Shown here: piece after piece, positions 6,100 to 9,639 of the stretch
Layout: every line of letters starts with the position of its first letter
Numbering within the stretch: position 1 is the stretch's first letter
Assembly (NCBI GenBank): GCA_030681635.1
Contig: JAUXRT010000756.1
Span: 1-9,639 of the forward strand
DNA length: 9,639 nucleotides
Direction: 5' to 3'
Origin: Reyranella sp.
GTDB taxonomy: Bacteria > Pseudomonadota > Alphaproteobacteria > Reyranellales > Reyranellaceae
Notes under the pieces: generated by a model
What the model saw: only the letters and a program-made list of their open reading frames with translations
The model's database searches: none
What the model was told of the DNA's origin: nothing
Program-made: the position numbers and the translations under genes

Positions 6100-7332
6100 T
6101 CAGGCCCGCTTCGCGGCCGCTTCCTTTTCCGCCATCTTCTGCTTCAGCTGCTCGGGCGTGAGGCGGACGATGTGTTCGTTCTGATGGCTGAAGATGTCGT
6201 ATTTCGCGACGTCGAGGTCTTCCAGGACGATCTCGCGGTCGAGCACCTTCTGCTTCCAGATGGCATGTTCGCCCTCGGCGGCATGGAACTCGGGCATCAC
6301 TTCCTTCGCGAACAGTTCGAGCGACTCGCAAATATCCTGATGGCTGGTCTTGCCGGCCTGGTTGAGCAGGATCACCTGGTCGACACGGCTTGCCTGGAAC
6401 TGGCGGAGCTTCCTGGCGATCGTCTCGGGTGAGCCGATCAGGCCCGATTCCAGCGCCTTCTTCTCCTCCGGCCCGCCGCGCCACGCCTGGTACTCGTCCC
6501 ACAGGTTCGATGTGCCCGGCGCATCGACGCCTTTGCGGCCGTAATAGCTCAGGGCAAAGATGAAGAAGGTCCAACCGGCGGCCTTGGCCTCGGCCTCTTC
6601 GTCGGTGGGCGCGCACATGAAGCCCGACACCATCGCAACGTTGGGATTGCTGGGATAGTCGGCGAGCTTCTTCGAGTTGTTCAAAAGGTTGTTGTAATAC
6701 TTGTGCACCCAGGCGCGCGCGGCCTCGGGCGTCACGAAGGTGAAGCCCAGCGCCCCCATGCCCCATTCGCCCGCCTTGCCGATGGTGGCGATGTTCGAGC
6801 AGGCGACCCAGAGCGGCGGATGCGGCTTCTGGAATGGTTTGGGAATGACGTTGCGCGCGGGGAAATCGTAATACTCGCCGTGGAACTCCCAGCTTTCCTT
6901 GGTGAACATCGGCACGATCGCCTTGACCGCCTCCTCCCAGCGCTCGCGCTTGTCGCGCACGCGGATGTTGAAGGGATGCAGCTCCGCCGGCCCCGCCGCC
7001 TCGCCCATGCCGAGCTCGACACGGCCGCCCGACAGGAGATCGAGCGTCGCCACCTTCTCGGCGACGCGGTGCGGATTGTTGGTCGTGAGCTGGATGACGC
7101 CGTGGCCGAGGCGGATGCGCTTGGTGCGCTGGCTGGCGGCGCCCAGGAAGACTTCCGGCGCCGAGGAGTGCGAGTACTCTTCCAGGAAGTGATGCTCGAC
7201 CTCCCAGGCGTAGTCGTAGCCGAGCTTGTCGGCCAATTCGATCTGCGTCAGCGAATCCTGCAGGAGTTGATACTCGCTCTTCGGACCCCAGGGCCGCGGC
7301 AGCTGGTGTTCGTAGAAGATGCCGAACTTCAT
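6100..7332 (-). CDS. LLM-class (bacterial luciferase-like) flavin-dependent oxidoreductase
   Basis: The start at 7332 follows GAGGAAA (7338-7344, minus), which overlaps the stop codon of the gene before it; an earlier in-frame start would read antisense-like residues through that gene. The 410-residue cytosolic protein has the luciferase-like TIM-barrel signature: MKFGIFYEHQ (1-10), LADKLGYDYAWEVEHHF (33-49), IRLGHGVIQLTTNNPHRVAE (73-92) and DLLSGGRVELGMG (98-110), then PHPPLWVACSN (170-180). Enzymes of this class use reduced FMN or F420 for monooxygenation or hydride transfer. Length is slightly above the usual 330-400 because of a charged tail (TPEQLKQKMAEKEAAAKRA). It is the last gene of a four-gene operon, 10 bp after an alpha/beta hydrolase, so the two may act in sequence (for example oxidation then ester or lactone cleavage). 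That pairing is inference. Confidence 0.9.
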   Translation of the reverse strand: MKFGIFYEHQLPRPWGPKSEYQLLQDSLTQIELADKLGYDYAWEVEHHFLEEYSHSSAPEVFLGAASQRTKRIRLGHGVIQLTTNNPHRVAEKVATLDLLSGGRVELGMGEAAGPAELHPFNIRVRDKRERWEEAVKAIVPMFTKESWEFHGEYYDFPARNVIPKPFQKPHPPLWVACSNIATIGKAGEWGMGALGFTFVTPEAARAWVHKYYNNLLNNSKKLADYPSNPNVAMVSGFMCAPTDEEAEAKAAGWTFFIFALSYYGRKGVDAPGTSNLWDEYQAWRGGPEEKKALESGLIGSPETIARKLRQFQASRVDQVILLNQAGKTSHQDICESLELFAKEVMPEFHAAEGEHAIWKQKVLDREIVLEDLDVAKYDIFSHQNEHIVRLTPEQLKQKMAEKEAAAKRA

Positions 7333-7342
7333 GGCTGTTTCC

Positions 7343-8227
7343 TCACGCGGCTTTGCAGAAGGTGGCGATGCGGTCGACGATGGTGGGCACCAGCTGCGGC
7401 GGGAAATCGTGGCCCCAGCCGGGGATGGTCTGGAGTTGCGCGCCGGGCACCAGCTTGGCGACGTCGCGCCCGCCTTCGACCGGCAGCAGCGGGTCGTCTT
7501 CGCCATGCATGACGAGCGTCGGCACCTTGACCGTCTTCAGCATCTCGACGCGGTCGCCCGAGGCGATCACCGCAAGGTACTGCCGCGCCGCGCCTTCGGG
7601 ATACCAGCGGCGGTCGACATTCTTCTCGACCAGGGCACGCAGCTCGCCCTCGGGCGTCGGATAGGCCGGACTGCCGATGGTCTGGCGCAGCTTCATGCCG
7701 TACCTGACGCGTTGTTCGCGCGCTGGCCCTTCCGGCTGCGCCGTCAACATCGCCAGCGCCTCGGGCTTGCCCGGCGGCAGGCCCGGCCGGCCGCTCGTCG
7801 AATAGATCGACACCATCGAGCGCGCGCGCTCGGGGTGTTGCGCCGCCACGATCTGCACGATCATGCCGCCCATCGAGGCGCCGACCATGTGCGCGCGCCC
7901 GATGCCCAAAGCATCGAGCAAACCGATCGCATCGGCCGCCATGTCACCCAACACGTAAGGCGCGTCGGGCCTCTCGCCTTTCATCGCCTTCATGAAGGCG
8001 GCCGGAATGTTGGGCATGCCCCACGAGCCGAAATCGCTCGACAGACCGGTGTCCCGGTTGTCGTAGCGGATGACATAGAAGCCACGGTCGGCCAGTCCCT
8101 TGAACAGCGTATCGGGCCAGATGGTGAGCTGGGCACCAAGCCCCATGACCAGCAGCAGCGCCGGATCGTCCTTGTTGCCGGCCGCCTCGTACTCGATCTC
8201 GATGCCGTTCGCCTTGACGCGTGCCAC
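7343..8227 (-). CDS. Cytosolic alpha/beta hydrolase, GTG start
   Basis: The protein has 294 residues and no signal peptide. The start is GTG at 8227, four bases after GGAGG (8232-8236, minus). The catalytic layout is complete: LLVMGLGAQ (25-33) at the oxyanion strand, YDNRDTGLSS (55-64), nucleophile elbow VGASMGG with Ser118, acid in VMHGEDDPLLP (Asp244 or Asp245) and His273 in IPGWGHDFP. The cap domain lies roughly at residues 145-225. The form is that of esterases, enol-lactonases and methyl-esterases (RdmC/PcaD-like), commonly annotated only as alpha/beta hydrolase. It lies 15 bp after the 86-residue gene and 10 bp before the luciferase-like oxidoreductase, so it is almost certainly co-transcribed with both. 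Substrate unknown. Confidence 0.9.
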   Translation of the reverse strand: MARVKANGIEIEYEAAGNKDDPALLLVMGLGAQLTIWPDTLFKGLADRGFYVIRYDNRDTGLSSDFGSWGMPNIPAAFMKAMKGERPDAPYVLGDMAADAIGLLDALGIGRAHMVGASMGGMIVQIVAAQHPERARSMVSIYSTSGRPGLPPGKPEALAMLTAQPEGPAREQRVRYGMKLRQTIGSPAYPTPEGELRALVEKNVDRRWYPEGAARQYLAVIASGDRVEMLKTVKVPTLVMHGEDDPLLPVEGGRDVAKLVPGAQLQTIPGWGHDFPPQLVPTIVDRIATFCKAA

Positions 8228-8243
8228 GCTGCCTCCCCCCCCC
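8228..8243 (-). promoter_or_regulatory. G9 tract joined to the Shine-Dalgarno of the hydrolase
   Basis: On the minus strand the last base of the TAG stop of the 86-residue gene begins a run of nine G (8243-8235), followed by AGGCAGC and the GTG start at 8227. The run is contiguous with the ribosome binding site. Slippage here would change only the stop-to-start distance and the strength or position of the binding site, not either reading frame. Confidence 0.55.
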
Positions 8244-8503
8244 TATTTCCGGCGGGACTTCACCGCCTCGCCGAGCCAAACGACGCGCGCGACTGCGGCG
8301 TCGAGTGTTGCCTCGTTCGAGGCATAGGCGGCGCGCGAATAGTAGGCAACCGGCGTCCAGACACCAGCGTCCTCGACATCGCGGCGGAATTCCTCGAAGC
8401 CGAAGCTGCCGTCGGGGCGCCGGAACAGGTCGACACAGCGGTCGTGCTGGTCGTTCTCGATGCTGTTGAGGACCACCCACGACTTATCGATGCGGGAGGA
8501 CAT
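8243..8503 (-). CDS. Conserved-looking 86-residue protein of unknown function
   Basis: Its ATG (8503-8501) overlaps the TGA of the upstream gene as TGATG, and it has no good Shine-Dalgarno of its own, so translation is probably coupled. The product is small, soluble and mixed in charge, without signal peptide or membrane segment. It starts SSRIDKSWVVLNSIEN, continues CVDLFRRPDGSFGFEEFRRD (23-42) with many aromatic and charged residues, then VWTPVAYYSRAAYAS (48-62), and ends in an amphipathic helix (EATLDAAVARVVWLGEAVKS). The compact alternation suggests a small alpha/beta fold. I do not recognise the family. Tight linkage to the NDUFAF6-like gene suggests a partner or accessory role, which is inference only. 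A longer ORF reading through this region starts inside the upstream gene in a different frame and is not credible. Confidence 0.75.
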   Translation of the reverse strand: MSSRIDKSWVVLNSIENDQHDRCVDLFRRPDGSFGFEEFRRDVEDAGVWTPVAYYSRAAYASNEATLDAAVARVVWLGEAVKSRRK

Positions 8504-9150
8504 CAGTACCGCCCGCGCCGCGCCGCCCACCAAAAGGCGAGTGGCTTGCGCCAGGGCGCCATCGCGCCGTCGAGCAGCAAGGCCGGCAACAGGATCGGCA
8601 GCGCCGCCGGATCGATCGCGCTCCGCCGCGCGCGGGCCTGGGCGAGCAACGCCTCGCGTTCCGCCCCCTCGCCCATCAGCCAGGCCGCGGCCACGGCGCG
8701 CGCCGCCTCGCGGCTCGCGCCGTCGCGCACACCCAGCACCTCGAGTTGCAGGTCGGCCAGCGCGTGGCCCGCGCGCACGACGTCGAGCGGGCCCTCGATC
8801 TCTTCCTCGCGGGCATCGATCAGCGCCGTGAGACGCTCCGCACTGAGACCATGCCGTCGTGATATTTCGCCCAGCGATTCGACAATCGGTTGCGCCCGCG
8901 GTGTTGCCGCCCCCGCCGCCTCGGCCACCGCCTCGCGCCACCATTCGAGCCGGATGCGGGCCAGCATGGGCTCCTGCGTGACGAGTCGCGTGCGCGCGAG
9001 CTCATGGTCAAAAGCCAGCAGCGCCAACAAGCCCCGACGCGCAAGCTCGGGCGCGAACAGCGCGGCGAGGAAGCGGTCGCGGTCGGCCGCGCGCACGAGA
9101 TCGAGCACGTAGCGGTGCGAGACTTCAGATGCGCTGTAGGAATCGGGCAT
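8503..9150 (-). CDS. Squalene/phytoene synthase-fold protein, NDUFAF6-like (short form)
   Basis: The 215-residue protein has the all-helical squalene/phytoene synthase layout, but its key regions look like the mitochondrial complex I assembly factor NDUFAF6: LLALLAFDHELARTR (41-55), then ARIRLEWWREAV (64-75), and RAGHALADLQLEVLGV (126-141). The aspartate-rich motifs needed for prenyl diphosphate condensation are missing (DHELA in place of DxxxD; no second DxxxD), so a non-enzymatic assembly role is more likely than carotenoid or hopanoid synthesis. Relatives are, from memory, about 260-280 residues; this one seems shortened between AWLM (157-159) and the C-terminal helices, where a segment around LLRxxPxH is usual. 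The start at 9150 has no clear Shine-Dalgarno; an upstream ATG at 9231 adds 27 unlikely residues. First gene of the minus-strand operon. Confidence 0.75.
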   Translation of the reverse strand: MPDSYSASEVSHRYVLDLVRAADRDRFLAALFAPELARRGLLALLAFDHELARTRLVTQEPMLARIRLEWWREAVAEAAGAATPRAQPIVESLGEISRRHGLSAERLTALIDAREEEIEGPLDVVRAGHALADLQLEVLGVRDGASREAARAVAAAWLMGEGAEREALLAQARARRSAIDPAALPILLPALLLDGAMAPWRKPLAFWWAARRGRY

Positions 9151-9165
9151 CGGGGATAACAGCCG

Positions 9166-9194
9166 TTGAACGCGCGGAGGTTGAAGTTTACAAT
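9166..9194 (+). promoter_or_regulatory. Sigma-70-type promoter for the membrane-protein gene
   Basis: TTGAAC (9166-9171) and TACAAT (9189-9194) are 17 bp apart, matching the housekeeping consensus at 4/6 and 5/6. Transcription would begin near 9201, giving a leader of about 45 nt before the ATG at 9246. The Shine-Dalgarno AGGGGA (9233-9238) is seven bases before that ATG. The promoter lies in the divergent spacer shared with the operon to the left; no equally good minus-strand promoter was found. Confidence 0.6.
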
Positions 9195-9245
9195 GCCAAG
9201 CACAGGGATTCTTTAATCCCGTCAACGACATAAGGGGAAATCCTC

Positions 9246-9639
9246 ATGGGTGCCATCTTCACATCACCCGGGCGCACCGTCGGCGCCGGGGTCGTTCTAC
9301 TCATCGCCATCGTCATCGTCGTGGGCCTGGTTACCGGCCAGATGACCAAGATCGACCATGCCTGGGCGACCTTCGTCATGCGCTGGCTCCATGTCATCAG
9401 CGGCGTGATGTGGATTGGCCTGCTGTGGTACCTCAACTTCGTGCAGGTGCCGACCATGCCGACGATCCAGCCGGTCGAGCATCGCGCGGCCATCAGCAAG
9501 TTCATCGCGCCCAACGTCCTCTTCTACTTCCGCTGGGCCGCGGTTGCCACGGTGGTGACCGGCCTGCTGCTCGCCTGGATGCTGGGCTCCATCATGGCGG
9601 CGCTCACGCTGCGCCCGGGCTTCATCCTGATCGGCATCG
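9246..9639 (+). CDS. Membrane protein resembling urate oxidase N-terminal (PuuD) family, 3' end outside window
   Basis: The ATG at 9246 has the RBS AGGGGA and a promoter upstream. The 131 visible residues contain three hydrophobic segments: VGAGVVLLIAIVIVVGLVTG (about 12-31), FVMRWLHVISGVMWIGLLWY (about 43-62) and AVATVVTGLLLAWMLGSIM (about 99-117). The arrangement RWLHVISGVMWIGLLWYLNF followed by a soluble stretch (PTIQPVEHRAAISKFIAPN) and then YFRWAAVATVVTG is that of the membrane domain found in urate hydroxylase PuuD, which in full form ends with a cytochrome c domain. Short members lacking the cytochrome also exist. The gene runs off the window, so which form this is cannot be told, and a urate role is not established. 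His49 in the second segment is a candidate heme ligand. Confidence 0.75.
   Translation, partial: MGAIFTSPGRTVGAGVVLLIAIVIVVGLVTGQMTKIDHAWATFVMRWLHVISGVMWIGLLWYLNFVQVPTMPTIQPVEHRAAISKFIAPNVLFYFRWAAVATVVTGLLLAWMLGSIMAALTLRPGFILIGI

Noticed and set aside
4820..6766. 648-residue minus-strand open frame
   Set aside because: It runs antisense to the dehydrogenase, crosses the REP doublet and overlaps the flavin oxidoreductase in another frame; its sequence is Arg/Gly/His-rich shadow translation.
7319..9112. 597-residue plus-strand open frame opposite the operon
   Set aside because: It covers three well-supported minus-strand genes and ends in Ser/Arg/Ala-rich low-complexity sequence.
8503..9150. 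Hopanoid or carotenoid synthase (HpnC/HpnD/CrtB)
   Set aside because: The aspartate-rich substrate-binding motifs are absent, the protein is short and no other hopanoid or carotenoid gene is nearby.
1..9639. Genomic island, prophage or defence system
   Set aside because: No integrase, transposase, phage, toxin-antitoxin, nuclease or CRISPR component was recognised, and codon use looks even across the window.

Overview
The window is GC-rich chromosomal DNA (third codon positions mostly G or C), with Shine-Dalgarno-led genes, the oxygen-dependent cobalamin gene cobF, short palindromic repeats of types often seen in Alphaproteobacteria, and an apparent relative of the mitochondrial complex I assembly factor NDUFAF6. 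Together these point to an alphaproteobacterium of the Rhodospirillales/Hyphomicrobiales type. The genus cannot be fixed from sequence alone. There is no integrase, transposase, tRNA, rRNA or CRISPR array, and the region reads as ordinary chromosome with small repeat insertions.

Left part (1-2130, plus strand): the 3' end of a MATE-family transporter gene, followed by a dyad-rich spacer containing a good intrinsic terminator; cobF (precorrin-6A synthase) standing alone; and a small exported protein of unknown function. Two hairpins separate the last from the next, convergent gene.

Centre (2127-6100): a Tat-exported alpha/beta hydrolase and a 549-residue histidine-rich TPR protein, both on the minus strand and separated by a degenerate palindromic repeat. 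A 139-bp divergent spacer then leads to a zinc-less MDR-family (quinone oxidoreductase-like) dehydrogenase on the plus strand. The dehydrogenase converges on the next operon across a REP doublet: two copies of about 45 bp in inverted orientation, with compensatory stem changes.

Right part (6100-9150, minus strand): a tight four-gene operon. In order of transcription it holds an NDUFAF6-like member of the squalene/phytoene synthase fold, an 86-residue unknown protein (TGATG overlap), a cytosolic alpha/beta hydrolase (GTG start, 15-bp gap) and a luciferase-like flavin oxidoreductase (10-bp gap). The spacing implies one transcript. The last two genes look like a small oxidation/hydrolysis module, but no substrate can be read from the sequence.

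Right edge (9166 onward): a recognisable sigma-70-type promoter drives the truncated start of a membrane protein resembling the urate oxidase N-terminal (PuuD) family.

No clear new defence or mobile system was found. The most interesting items are the shortened NDUFAF6-like protein with its unknown 86-residue partner, the REP doublet, the dyad cluster upstream of cobF, and the histidine lattice in the TPR protein.
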